A stretch of 64,000 nt of DNA from Polaribacter sp. IC066. GTDB taxonomy: Bacteria > Bacteroidota > Bacteroidia > Flavobacteriales > Flavobacteriaceae. A program made the translations under genes and the position numbers. The notes under the pieces were generated by a model. It was not told the DNA's origin, searched no databases, and saw only the letters and a program-made list of their open reading frames with translations. This document shows positions 46,316 through 54,413 of this stretch, one piece after another (the first letter of the stretch is position 1; each line of letters begins with the position of its first letter). The stretch covers positions 19,948 through 83,947 of the forward strand of contig NZ_VORR01000016.1 of assembly GCF_007997085.1 (NCBI RefSeq), given 5' to 3'.

Positions 46316-47218
46316 ATGAACAAATACATCCGCATTCTATCACTTTTAAGCATCGTTATCGTAACCGTTCTATTTATAAACGCCATGGATAAAGATGAAA
46401 TAGAGCCTACTACAAGCACTCATAAAACATATAAAATTAAATCTTTAAAACTACCAAACGATTTAAATTTGGCAGGAGAGAGAGTACCTATTGAAGAACA
46501 AGACATTCTAGAAAGAATGGAAAGAGAATTATTAGTAAACACGTACTGGCAGTCTAATGGTTTGTTACTTTTAAAACGAGCTAACAAATATTTTCCAATA
46601 CTAGAACCGTTATTAAAAGAATATGGTTTACCAGATGATTTTAAATTTTTAGCATTAGCAGAAAGTGCTTTTATTGATGAAACTTCTTCTGCTGGTGCGG
46701 CAGGAATGTGGCATTTTATGAAAGCAACGGGGCAAGAATATGGTTTAGAAATAAACGATAATGTTGATGAACGATATGATATTAAAAAATCTACAAAAGT
46801 AGCTGCAGAATATTTAAAAAACTCTAAAGAACGTTTTGGTTCTTGGACTTTGGCTGCCGCTGCCTATAATGCAGGCAACTACGGAGTTTCTAGAAGATTA
46901 GAAACTCAAGAAGTTACTAATTATTATGATGCTAAATTACCCAACGAAACAGAGCGTTATGTTTTTAGAATTTTAGCTTTAAAAGAGGTCATGAACAACC
47001 CAGAAAAATATGGTTTTGTTTTTGAGAAAGAAGATTTATATACATTACCAAAAACAACAACAATTAAGGTAGACACTGTAATTACAAATATTACATCTTT
47101 TGCGAAAGGATATGGATTAACATACAAAGAGTTTAAAATTCATAACCCATGGTTAAGAGAGAATAGATTAAATAATAGAAGTAGAAAAGAATACGAAATT
47201 AAAATACCCGTAAAATAA
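46316..47218 (+). CDS. Membrane-anchored lytic murein transglycosylase (SLT domain)
   Basis: This 300-residue protein has an N-terminal signal/anchor (ILSLLSIVIVTVLFINAM). Its SLT domain (about 90-225) carries catalytic Glu116 in LALAESAFIDETSSAGAAGMWHFMKATGQEYGL and later LAAAAYNAGNYGVSRRL and YVFRILALKEVMNNPEKYGF. The C-terminal ~60 residues resemble a LysM-like binding segment (ITSFAKGYGLTYKEFKIHNPWL). It cleaves peptidoglycan glycan strands with anhydromuramyl formation. It converges with ywbE, leaving only 4 bp between stops. Confidence 0.93.
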   Translation: MNKYIRILSLLSIVIVTVLFINAMDKDEIEPTTSTHKTYKIKSLKLPNDLNLAGERVPIEEQDILERMERELLVNTYWQSNGLLLLKRANKYFPILEPLLKEYGLPDDFKFLALAESAFIDETSSAGAAGMWHFMKATGQEYGLEINDNVDERYDIKKSTKVAAEYLKNSKERFGSWTLAAAAYNAGNYGVSRRLETQEVTNYYDAKLPNETERYVFRILALKEVMNNPEKYGFVFEKEDLYTLPKTTTIKVDTVITNITSFAKGYGLTYKEFKIHNPWLRENRLNNRSRKEYEIKIPVK

Positions 47219-47222
47219 AATC

Positions 47223-47420
47223 TTATTCAATTATTTTTTGCACTCTACCTACTAAACCAGATTCTAATTGCACTTTAATGCCGTAAGGATGATGCAGCGA
47301 TTTAGTGAGTATTTTAGCAATTCTGCCCGCGGTTAGCTCTCCTGTTCGTTGGTGTGGCTTTTGAACAATTTCTACAAATAACCCAATTTTAATATTCACT
47401 CTTTTTCTACCGTCAATCAT
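47223..47420 (-). CDS. ywbE: YwbE family protein
   Basis: From the ATG at 47420 this encodes 65 residues: MIDGRKRVNIKIGLFVEIVQKPHQRTGELTAGRIAKILTKSLHHPYGIKVQLESGLVGRVQKIIE, a full-length YwbE protein (QRTGxLTxGxVxxILTxSxxHPxGIKVxL motif). The function of this small family is unknown. A 77-residue frame from 47456 would begin inside the terminator hairpin at 47442-47476, so the shorter start is used. Confidence 0.9.
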   Translation of the reverse strand: MIDGRKRVNIKIGLFVEIVQKPHQRTGELTAGRIAKILTKSLHHPYGIKVQLESGLVGRVQKIIE

Positions 47421-47441
47421 CTTATAAATTTTTACGAATTT

Positions 47442-47476
47442 AAAAAAGCCTATCATATGTGATAGGCTTTTTTTTT
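47442..47476. terminator. Bidirectional terminator between bshA and ywbE
   Basis: AAAAAAGCCTATCA and TGATAGGCTTTTTT form a near-perfect stem with a short ATATG loop and A/T runs on both sides. It lies 45 nt beyond the bshA stop (minus strand). Confidence 0.85.
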
Positions 47477-47520
47477 AAAAATTAAATGAGCACAAACTCT
47501 AGTACTTTATAAAAAACTAA

Positions 47521-48663
47521 TTACGAGACACTTTTTTCACTATGATAACAAGATTTATAAATATCTTCGTACACAGGCACTATAGTATCTAAAGAAAAAT
47601 TCTTTGCGTGTTCTTTAGCATTTTCCTTAAATTGTTCTAAAACTACATTGTCTTTTAAAATAGAAATTGCATTTTTTGCCATGTCTTCAATAGCACCCAG
47701 ATTACTTAAATACCCAGTTTTACCATTAATATTCACTTCTGGCAAACCACCAGTATTTGTAGAAATTACAGCTGTTTTAGCAGCCATTGCTTCTAATGCT
47801 GCCAAACCAAAACTTTCTGTTTGAGAGGGTAGTAAAAACACATCAGAATAACATAAAATCTTATCTATTTCTGTACTATTTCCTAAAAAGAATACTTTAC
47901 TTTTAATACCTAATTGCTTTGCTAAAAGTTCTGCTTTTTTTCTTTCTGGTCCTTCACCAATCATTAATAATTTAGAGGGAATCTCTTTTTGAACTTCGTA
48001 AAAAATTCTTACCACATCTTCAACTCTTTTTACAGGTCTAAAATTACTTATATGCGTTAAGATTTTCTCGTTTGGTTTTGCCAAGGCAACTCTCTTACAT
48101 TCCTCCTCTTTGGCTTTATTATATTTTTCTACGTCAATAAAATTATACACCACTTCAATATTTTTATGAATATTGAAAAGCTGATTTGTAGTTTTCTTTA
48201 AATTATTAGAAACTGCCGTAACAACATCAGAATTATTAATACTAAATTCTACCGCTGTTTTATAGGTAGGATGACTCCCAACAAGAGTAATATCGGTGCC
48301 ATGCAAGGTTGTTACCACGCCAATATCAATCCCTTTTTCTTTCAGCATTTGTTTTGCCATATAAGCGGCATACGCATGCGGAATTGCATAATGCACATGT
48401 AAAACTTCTAGTTGGTGTTTTTGAACAACTTCTACCATTTTACTAGACAACGCTAACTCGTATGGTTGATATTGAAATAATGGATATTCTTCTATTAAAA
48501 CTTGATGAAAGTGTAAATTATGTGATAAAAAATCTAAACGAACTGGCTGATTATAAGTAATAAAATGTACTTCGTGACCTTTGTCCGCCAAAGCCATTCC
48601 TAACTCTGTAGCCATTACTCCACTTCCTCCAAACGTTGGGTAACACACAATTCCTATTTTCAT
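47521..48663 (-). CDS. bshA: N-acetyl-alpha-D-glucosaminyl L-malate synthase
   Basis: This 380-residue GT4 glycosyltransferase matches BshA over its length. The N-terminal segment is MKIGIVCYPTFGGSGVMATELGMALADKGHEVHFITY. LHVHYAIPHAYAAYMAKQML is typical of the family, ISNFRPVKRVEDVV forms the inter-domain region, and the nucleotide-sugar motif ESFGLAALEAMAAKTAVISTNTGGLPEV contains the E-x7-E pair. It joins UDP-GlcNAc to malate in the first step of bacillithiol synthesis. The genes for the other steps are not in this window. The ATG at 48663 begins the family motif. Confidence 0.95.
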   Translation of the reverse strand: MKIGIVCYPTFGGSGVMATELGMALADKGHEVHFITYNQPVRLDFLSHNLHFHQVLIEEYPLFQYQPYELALSSKMVEVVQKHQLEVLHVHYAIPHAYAAYMAKQMLKEKGIDIGVVTTLHGTDITLVGSHPTYKTAVEFSINNSDVVTAVSNNLKKTTNQLFNIHKNIEVVYNFIDVEKYNKAKEEECKRVALAKPNEKILTHISNFRPVKRVEDVVRIFYEVQKEIPSKLLMIGEGPERKKAELLAKQLGIKSKVFFLGNSTEIDKILCYSDVFLLPSQTESFGLAALEAMAAKTAVISTNTGGLPEVNINGKTGYLSNLGAIEDMAKNAISILKDNVVLEQFKENAKEHAKNFSLDTIVPVYEDIYKSCYHSEKSVS

Positions 48664-48747
48664 ATTTTATTAAATAATTAAATAATTTATAAATCTTTAA
48701 TTGTAAAGGTACAAGTAATCTTACGGTTCAAATCTAAATAAAAGCAT

Positions 48748-48783
48748 AAAAAAAGTTTCTCAATTTAATGAAAAACTTTTTTT
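48748..48783 (-). terminator. Candidate terminator between transketolase and bshA
   Basis: AAAAAAAGTTT (48748-48758) pairs with AAACTTTTTTT (48773-48783) around a 14-nt loop. On the minus strand it ends in a T tract, 119 nt past the transketolase stop at 48902. Confidence 0.65.
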
Positions 48784-48800
48784 AAATATTTTTTAATAAA

Positions 48801-48866
48801 AAGATTTCGCTTGATCTTAAAACAAGTTCAGCACATAGAACGGGATTAGCTTAACTTACAATTTTA
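48801..48866 (-). repeat. Dispersed 3' repeat, copy C
   Basis: On the minus strand this reads AAAATTGTAAGTTAAGCTAA and continues through TATGTGCTGAACTTGTTTTA to the end, closely matching 42898-42962. It starts 35 nt after the transketolase stop, in gene orientation, as the other two copies do relative to their genes. Confidence 0.8.
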
Positions 48867-48901
48867 AGTTCGTCTTTTAGACTTCTTAAAATTAAGTTTC
48901 A

Positions 48902-49747
48902 TTAATAATCGCCTAAAGTTTCAGGGTTCTGTGCTAAAGCACTTTCTAATTGGTCGTCACTTGGCGCTTTACCGTGCCATGCATGTGTATGCATCATAAA
49001 ATCTACGCCATTACCCATCTCTGTGTACAATAAAATACAAACTGGTTTCCCTTTTCCTGTTAATGCTTTTGCTTTAGCTAAACCCACTAAAATTGCATCC
49101 ACATCATTCCCTTTTTTTACCTCTAACACATCCCAACCAAAAGCCTCAAACTTTGCTTTAATACTTCCCATTGGTAAAACATCATCGGTAGCACCGTCAA
49201 TTTGTTTTCCGTTTAAGTCGATGGTAGCAATTAAATTATCTACTTTTTTTCCTGATGCATACATAATTGCTTCCCAGTTTTGGCCTTCTTGCAATTCTCC
49301 ATCACCATGTAAAGTATATACTATTTTATCATCACCGTTTAATTTTTTAGCTTGTGCGGCACCAATACCAACAGACATTCCTTGACCTAAAGAACCAGAT
49401 GCGATTCTTATTCCAGGCAAACCTTCATGCGTTGTTGGGTGTCCTTGTAAACGAGAATCTAACAGTCTAAACGTTGCTAATTCTGATACTGGAAAAAAAC
49501 CACTATGAGCCAAAACACTATAAAAAACAGGGGAAATATGCCCGTTAGAAAGAAAAAATAAATCTTCATTCTTTCCATCCATATCAAACTCTGTCGAATA
49601 TTCCATTACTTCTTGATACAAACAAGTAATAAATTCTGCACATCCTAAAGATCCTCCTGGATGACCTGAATTTACTTTATGCACCATTCTTAAAATATCT
49701 CTACGAACTTGTTGTGTAAAATCTTGTAATTTTTCTGTTGTTGGCAT
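48902..49747 (-). CDS. Transketolase N-terminal half (TPP-binding subunit)
   Basis: This 281-residue protein covers the transketolase PP domain: VNSGHPGGSLGCAEF, SNGHISPVFYSVLAHSGFF, QGHPTTHEGLPGIRIASGSLGQGMSVGIGAA, and the TPP/metal motif YTLHGDGELQEGQNWEAIMYASG. It also has TIDLNGKQIDGAT and the ending MHTHAWHGKAPSDDQLE. Bacteroidota often encode transketolase as two adjacent genes, and the C-terminal (Pyr + third domain) half would normally follow directly on the same strand. Here the next 238 bp hold only a repeat and a terminator, so the partner must be elsewhere or missing. Confidence 0.93.
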   Translation of the reverse strand: MPTTEKLQDFTQQVRRDILRMVHKVNSGHPGGSLGCAEFITCLYQEVMEYSTEFDMDGKNEDLFFLSNGHISPVFYSVLAHSGFFPVSELATFRLLDSRLQGHPTTHEGLPGIRIASGSLGQGMSVGIGAAQAKKLNGDDKIVYTLHGDGELQEGQNWEAIMYASGKKVDNLIATIDLNGKQIDGATDDVLPMGSIKAKFEAFGWDVLEVKKGNDVDAILVGLAKAKALTGKGKPVCILLYTEMGNGVDFMMHTHAWHGKAPSDDQLESALAQNPETLGDY

Positions 49748-49770
49748 TTTATGATTTTATTTTATATCGA

Positions 49771-49778
49771 CAAAAATA
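49771..49778 (-). promoter_or_regulatory. -7 element of the transketolase gene
   Basis: Minus-strand TATTTTTG is an exact TAnnTTTG match 23 nt before the ATG at 49747. No -33 TTG at good spacing. Confidence 0.5.
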
Positions 49779-49882
49779 CAAAAGTGATTGTATTAGAATT
49801 GAATTAATAAATTATTTATTTGAGATTTTTTAAAAGCGTTTTTTAGAACGCGAATTTCATTAATTCATATTCTCTAAAATAT

Positions 49883-49927
49883 CAGTTCGAGTGATGCTGC
49901 TTTTTTTTACAGTATTGTATCGAGAAC
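49883..49927. repeat. Diverged copy of the tex-leader palindromic element
   Basis: CAGTTCGAGTGATGCTGC, a T run, then CAGTATTGTATCGAGAAC: the outer parts TTCGAGTGAT and TTGTATCGAGAA match the four copies in 74-871. It lies 135 bp upstream of the transketolase gene, in the gap before the next leftward gene. Confidence 0.7.
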
Positions 49928-49999
49928 CAATTAAAGTTTTAAAATACCTTCTCTTAAAATTAAATTTATAATTTTAATTGGTTAATATATGAATTAAAA

Positions 50000-51259
50000 T
50001 CAAGTTTTCTGCTTCTTCTTTTTAGCTGCAGGAAACAACACATTATTTAGAATTAACCGATATCCTGGTGAAGTAGGATGCAAATCTAATTCCGTTTTTG
50101 GATCACCAACTCTATGTGTATAATCTTCTGGATCATGACCGCCATAAAAGGTAAACATGCCTTTTCCTTTGGTTCCATGAATATAACGTGCTTCTCTATT
50201 CGTTCTGTTTTCACCTAGAACCAGCACGTTTGTTTTTACAGTACTTCTATCAAAAGAAGTGGTTTGCCCCATAAAACCTTTTACTAAAGTGGTGTGATTT
50301 TGGGTTAACATTGTAGGAACGGGATCCCATTTTGCAGAAAACGCTATTAAAGAAAAATAATCTGATGTTTTTGGAATTTTACGTTTTCTTGTCATATCAA
50401 TCGAAGAAAACTCATATGTAGTTGGGTTTTTAACCAAATCAAAATCTTTAAAAGCCAAGGTTTTATTGTAGTTGATTTTTGATTGATAATCAGGTGTTGT
50501 GGCATCACCATCAAACATTGCTTCTGCAATATCGACACCTTCTGCTGATAATGCAATATCAAAACTGTCGGTTGCAGAACACATGGCAAACATAAAACCG
50601 CCACCAATTACATAGTCTCTAATTTTTTTTGTAACTGCTAATTTTTCTTCGGATACTTTCGCATAGCCTAATTCAGTTGCTAACTTCTCTGCGCTTTGTT
50701 TTGCTTGAATATACCAAGGAGCTGTTCTAAAAGAGCCATAAAATTTACCATACTGACCCGTAAAATCTTCATGGTGTAAATGCAACCATTCATAGATCAA
50801 TAATTTATCATCTAAAACATCTTTGTCGTAAATAACATCAAACGGAATTTCTGCATAGGTTAAAACCATCGTTACGGCATCGTCCCAAGGCATTTTGTCT
50901 TTTGGCGAATACACGGCTATTTTCGGAGCTTTTTCTAACGTTACTGCATCTTGATTTGATGACGGCGCAGAAATTTCTTGCAATATCAATTGCGATTTTG
51001 CATCAGAAATTACTTCATAAGAAACACCTCTAATTTTACATTCGTTTTCAATGGCTTTATTATTCTCTATTAAAAAGGCACCTCCATCATAATTTAACAA
51101 CCATTTCGATTTTAAACCAGCTTCTAATCCGAAGTAAACAATTCCGTATGCTTTTAAATGATTTTTTTGATTCTCATTGCTCATAGGCACATAAATAAAG
51201 GATGCCCAAATTGAGTTTGAAATTAACAAAAATGTTACTATTGTTATGAGTTTTTTCAT
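50000..51259 (-). CDS. Secreted protein of the Bacteroidota 'asparagine synthetase B' group, function unclear
   Basis: This 419-residue protein has a signal peptide (MKKLITIVTFLLISNSIWAS) and ends in a basic tail. Sequences like this one (FIYVPMSNENQKNHLKAYGIVYFGLE...WLLNYDGGAFLI) are commonly labelled asparagine synthetase B. I see neither the N-terminal catalytic Cys of class II glutaminases nor the SGG(L/V)DS PP-loop of AsnB. Parts such as KIAVYSPKDKMPWDDAVTMVLTYAEIPFDVIYD and GGGFMFAMCSATDSFDIALSAEGVDIAEAM suggest a class I glutamine amidotransferase-like fold. It is the second gene after the S9 peptidase on the minus strand, with a 25-bp gap. Confidence 0.78.
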   Translation of the reverse strand: MKKLITIVTFLLISNSIWASFIYVPMSNENQKNHLKAYGIVYFGLEAGLKSKWLLNYDGGAFLIENNKAIENECKIRGVSYEVISDAKSQLILQEISAPSSNQDAVTLEKAPKIAVYSPKDKMPWDDAVTMVLTYAEIPFDVIYDKDVLDDKLLIYEWLHLHHEDFTGQYGKFYGSFRTAPWYIQAKQSAEKLATELGYAKVSEEKLAVTKKIRDYVIGGGFMFAMCSATDSFDIALSAEGVDIAEAMFDGDATTPDYQSKINYNKTLAFKDFDLVKNPTTYEFSSIDMTRKRKIPKTSDYFSLIAFSAKWDPVPTMLTQNHTTLVKGFMGQTTSFDRSTVKTNVLVLGENRTNREARYIHGTKGKGMFTFYGGHDPEDYTHRVGDPKTELDLHPTSPGYRLILNNVLFPAAKKKKQKT

Positions 51260-51284
51260 CGATAAAATTATCTTTTAAAGTTTC

Positions 51285-53312
51285 TTAATTATTATACTTT
51301 TTAAACCAAGCTAAAGTATGTGCAACCTTACTAATTAAATTACTAGGCTTTCGAGCAATGCCATGAGATGCTCCTGGAATTTCGACTAAAACAGTTTCAA
51401 TTTTCCGCAACTTTAAAGCATGGTATAATTGTTTTGCTTCACTTGGTGGTGTTCGTAAATCGTTCATCCCAACCATGACCATTGTTGGTGTTTCTATATT
51501 ACCAACGAGTGATATTGGAGAAAAGTTCCAATAAGTTTCAAAATTCTCCCAAGGTTGACCCGGAAGTCGTGAATTTGCATATCCAAAATAATTATCAGCA
51601 ACCAATGTTTTACTAATCCAATTCATCACTGGTTTTACAACAACAGCGGCCTTAAATCGGTTGTTTTTCCCAACAATCCAAGCAGTCATTATTCCTCCTG
51701 CGCTTCCACCTGTTACAAACAATTTCTTGTTATCTACAATTCCTTTTTCAACTAAATAATCTACACCATCCATTACATCATTATAATCTTGGCCTGGATA
51801 ATTATGATACAATAAGTTTGCAAACTCCTCTCCATAACTAGTACTTCCTCTCGGATTTGGATAAAATACAACATAACCATCCGCCGCATATAATTGGATT
51901 TCTGCTGTAAAACGATCGCCATAATTTAGAATTGGACCTCCATGGTTTTCTACCATTAACGGATATTTTTTTGAAGCATCGTAAAAAGGTGGTTTTACAA
52001 TCCAACCTTGAATATCTCTTCCGTCATAGGACGATTTGTACCAAACTTCTTCTGTTTTGCCTAATTCTCGATAACTTAAAACATCCTGGTTTAGATTCGT
52101 AATAAGTTTAGGTGCTTTTTTATTCTCAATAACGGTTAATTCTGCAGGATATTCTGGTCGTGATTGTGTGTATACTATAGTTCCATTATTCGAAACGGAA
52201 TACGATCCTGAAGCGTAGGGTCTTCCTATTGTTGTTCCTCCTAAATTATCTGCCAGCTTTACTAATTTTCCGTCGATAGAAATATGTGCTACTTTCGAGT
52301 TTCCTTTTTCATCAAAAGTACAATACAGACCTTTGCCCGCTGTATCCCAAGAGATATTTGAAATACTAGAGTCGAAATTTCCAGAAATTACCTTTCGATC
52401 ACTTCCATCAGAATTCATAGTATAAAGCAAAGCATTTTGGTGTGCCTGTGCTTTGTCTTCAAATCCTAAAAACGCAATGAGTTTTCCATTAGGAGATACT
52501 TTGGGTGCATAATCAGGTCCATTCTGTGAAGTCAAAACCGTAATAATTTTAGCACTTATGTCTACTTTATATACTTCACTATTTCTAAAATCATATTCCC
52601 AATTTTCGACTCTGTTTGCCGAAAAGTATATCTCTTTACCGTTAGGTGAAAAAGACAAACTACCACTATGATTGTAATGATCACTCGTTATTTGTCTTGG
52701 GGTACCTCCTTCCGCAGGCATTATAAAAATATGAGTAAAACCGGGTTGCATGTATCCGCTACCATCTGCTTCATGTTTTAATCTGTCTGTAATTCTGGCA
52801 GGTTCAGCCCAAGCGGCTCCTTTTGGCTTCGCTGGCATTTTTACGATAACTGGCGGCTTTTTTGCTATGAACATTGTAAAAGCAATATGTGTTCCGTCGG
52901 GTGACCAAGAAAGATTTCCTGGTGACATTTCTAATTGCGATAATTTAGCAATTTGACCTGTTTTCACCCAATACATATAAATTTCCGAGCCTTCATCCGT
53001 GGTGCTAACAAATGCAATTCGATCTCCACTTGGTGACCATTTTGCTTGTGACTCGCCTACTTCTCTAGAGGTTAATTTTCTGTGTGATGAACCATCAGTA
53101 TTCAAAATCCAAAGATTCCCTTTTGAATTATCTTTCATGAGATCAAATCCGTTTCTTCTGTAAATAATTTGTGATGCGTCAGGAGAAATTTGAGGATCTG
53201 AAGCCCATTCTAGAGAAAAAACATCTAAAGGTTGGAAGGCTATTTTCTGTTCTTGTGAAGATAGATTTTGAAAACCTATAAAAAATAGTATAAAAATTAA
53301 AAAATGTTTCAT
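51285..53312 (-). CDS. Secreted S9 family prolyl oligopeptidase-like peptidase
   Basis: This 675-residue enzyme has a signal peptide (MKHFLIFILFFIGFQNLSSQ). A WD40-like/beta-propeller of PD40-type repeats (ISPDASQIIYRRNG, WSPSGDRIAFVSTT, WSPDGTHIAFTMF, FSPNGKEIYFSANR, VSPNGKLIAFLGF) fills residues about 30-390. A C-terminal alpha/beta hydrolase follows: nucleophile Ser in GGSAGGIMTAWIVG, Asp in NDLRTPPSEAKQLY, and His in GASHGIARKPSN. It cleaves peptides in the periplasm or outside the cell. It lies upstream of the unknown secreted gene on the same strand. Confidence 0.94.
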   Translation of the reverse strand: MKHFLIFILFFIGFQNLSSQEQKIAFQPLDVFSLEWASDPQISPDASQIIYRRNGFDLMKDNSKGNLWILNTDGSSHRKLTSREVGESQAKWSPSGDRIAFVSTTDEGSEIYMYWVKTGQIAKLSQLEMSPGNLSWSPDGTHIAFTMFIAKKPPVIVKMPAKPKGAAWAEPARITDRLKHEADGSGYMQPGFTHIFIMPAEGGTPRQITSDHYNHSGSLSFSPNGKEIYFSANRVENWEYDFRNSEVYKVDISAKIITVLTSQNGPDYAPKVSPNGKLIAFLGFEDKAQAHQNALLYTMNSDGSDRKVISGNFDSSISNISWDTAGKGLYCTFDEKGNSKVAHISIDGKLVKLADNLGGTTIGRPYASGSYSVSNNGTIVYTQSRPEYPAELTVIENKKAPKLITNLNQDVLSYRELGKTEEVWYKSSYDGRDIQGWIVKPPFYDASKKYPLMVENHGGPILNYGDRFTAEIQLYAADGYVVFYPNPRGSTSYGEEFANLLYHNYPGQDYNDVMDGVDYLVEKGIVDNKKLFVTGGSAGGIMTAWIVGKNNRFKAAVVVKPVMNWISKTLVADNYFGYANSRLPGQPWENFETYWNFSPISLVGNIETPTMVMVGMNDLRTPPSEAKQLYHALKLRKIETVLVEIPGASHGIARKPSNLISKVAHTLAWFKKYNN

Positions 53313-53403
53313 AAGCTTACTATTGAATTGATGCTTTTATTGTTGGCTAGTTTTGTGTTAAAAGAAAAGTAAATATGGTGAGGATTTTTTCATAAAGCGT
53401 GTA

Positions 53404-53817
53404 TTATAAAGAATTTAAAAATTCATCGGGAGACATTACAGGAAGTGTAGCTTTTTTAAAATCTTTTGCGTTTCTAGTTAAGATAATATCGCAATTGGAT
53501 TCTACGGCATTATAAAACTGAAGGGCATCTTCAAAATCCGAAAAATCAGAATTCAATCCTTTCTCTATAGTTTGTTCGTCAATTATACAAACATCACTAA
53601 TTACTTTAAATTTTCTTAATTTTTCGACAGCTATTCTATTGCCTTCTGATTTTGATAAAAAATAACTTACTGTTGCATAAGATATTGGTGAAACAATAAT
53701 TGTAAATTTATTGCTTTCTAAAAATGAGAGCACTCTTGCAATTGAGTCATAAAAAGGAATTCTTTCACCTAAAAAATCCAGCATCACATTTGTGTCTAAA
53801 AAAATACGTTTTTTCAT
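53404..53817 (-). CDS. PIN domain toxin (VapC-like RNase)
   Basis: This 137-residue protein starts KRIFLDTNVMLDFLGERIPFYDS with the first acidic PIN residue (Asp8). It has further acidic residues in DSDFEDALQFYNAVESNCDIILTRNAKDFKKATLPVMSPDEFL (the FEDALQ segment and TRNAKDF). These form a metal-binding ribonuclease site. Its ATG overlaps the end of the antitoxin gene by 4 bp (ATGA). It is a type II toxin that probably cleaves RNA. Confidence 0.92.
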   Translation of the reverse strand: MKKRIFLDTNVMLDFLGERIPFYDSIARVLSFLESNKFTIIVSPISYATVSYFLSKSEGNRIAVEKLRKFKVISDVCIIDEQTIEKGLNSDFSDFEDALQFYNAVESNCDIILTRNAKDFKKATLPVMSPDEFLNSL

Positions 53818-54068
53818 TTGTACTTCTCTAAAAGATGCTCTCTATAAACTTCTCTTGCATCAATATCCGAAGAAATACTAACTCCTGTAGCAATACTTTT
53901 TACAAACGGCGAAATTTCAATTTCTTTTTTGTTAGATTTTTCTTTTTGAGTTAAAGAAGCCAAATAATTTTCAATCAATCTTGATAAACTTACCTGATTT
54001 TTTTTGGCATACTCTTTTGCTCGCTCAATAACAGATTTATCTAATTTTAATGTTAATTTAGAATCCAT
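53814..54068 (-). CDS. Ribbon-helix-helix antitoxin, DUF6364-like
   Basis: This 84-residue protein has an N-terminal ribbon-helix-helix: MDSKLTLKLDKSVIERAKEYAKKNQVSLSRLIENYLASL, as in DUF6364 antitoxins. A C-terminal tail would bind the toxin (IDAREVYREHLLEKYK). It precedes the PIN toxin with a 4-bp overlap, and two TACGTA sites flank the promoter just upstream, a likely autoregulatory arrangement. Confidence 0.88.
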   Translation of the reverse strand: MDSKLTLKLDKSVIERAKEYAKKNQVSLSRLIENYLASLTQKEKSNKKEIEISPFVKSIATGVSISSDIDAREVYREHLLEKYK

Positions 54069-54080
54069 AATTAATGTTTA

Positions 54081-54109
54081 TACGTACAAATATAATGAAT
54101 TATTACGTA
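54081..54109 (-). promoter_or_regulatory. PIN toxin-antitoxin promoter with two TACGTA operator-like sites
   Basis: A minus-strand -7 element TATATTTG (54094-54087) lies 18 nt before the antitoxin ATG at 54068. It is flanked by the palindrome TACGTA at 54081-54086 and again at 54104-54109. This is the expected geometry for repression by the RHH antitoxin. Binding is an inference. Confidence 0.6.
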
Positions 54110-54350
54110 TTAATTTTTATTGAAATGTTAAGAATGATAAAAATTAACTATCTACCAGTCTTCACCTTATTTTTCTAAATCTTCTTGGAGAATAAATCTT
54201 CCGTTTAAATAAACTTTATTTTTATTCAATTCTCGGTAGAATTTCTTCATTAAAAAAATAGCAAAGTTTGTATTTGGTAAACACTTTTATTAAAACGAAC
54301 TGATACTACTACTTTTAGACGTTCAATGTACTTGTTAAACTATTAAAAAC
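54110..54350. other. Spacer upstream of the toxin-antitoxin pair
   Basis: No convincing gene or hairpin. A short minus-strand frame (MKKFYRELNKNKVYLNGRFILQEDLEK) is too small to call. Confidence 0.45.
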
Positions 54351-54352
54351 TA

Positions 54353-54386
54353 AAATACACAATTACTTTGAAGCAATTGTGTATTT
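54353..54386 (-). terminator. Terminator of dnaB
   Basis: AAATACACAATT (54353-54364) and AATTGTGTATTT (54375-54386) form a perfect stem. On the minus strand it continues TTAGTTTTT. It lies 27 nt after the dnaB stop. Confidence 0.85.
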
Positions 54387-54413
54387 CTAAAACTTTATAA
54401 ATTCTTTACTATT

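Noticed and set aside
50000..51259. True asparagine synthetase
   Set aside because: Neither the class II glutaminase Cys2 nor the SGG(L/V)DS PP-loop is present, and the protein has a signal peptide.
54110..54350. Short minus-strand frame MKKFYRELNKNKVYLNGRF as a gene remnant
   Set aside because: It is about 27 codons long with no recognisable family and no promoter, so chance is as likely.
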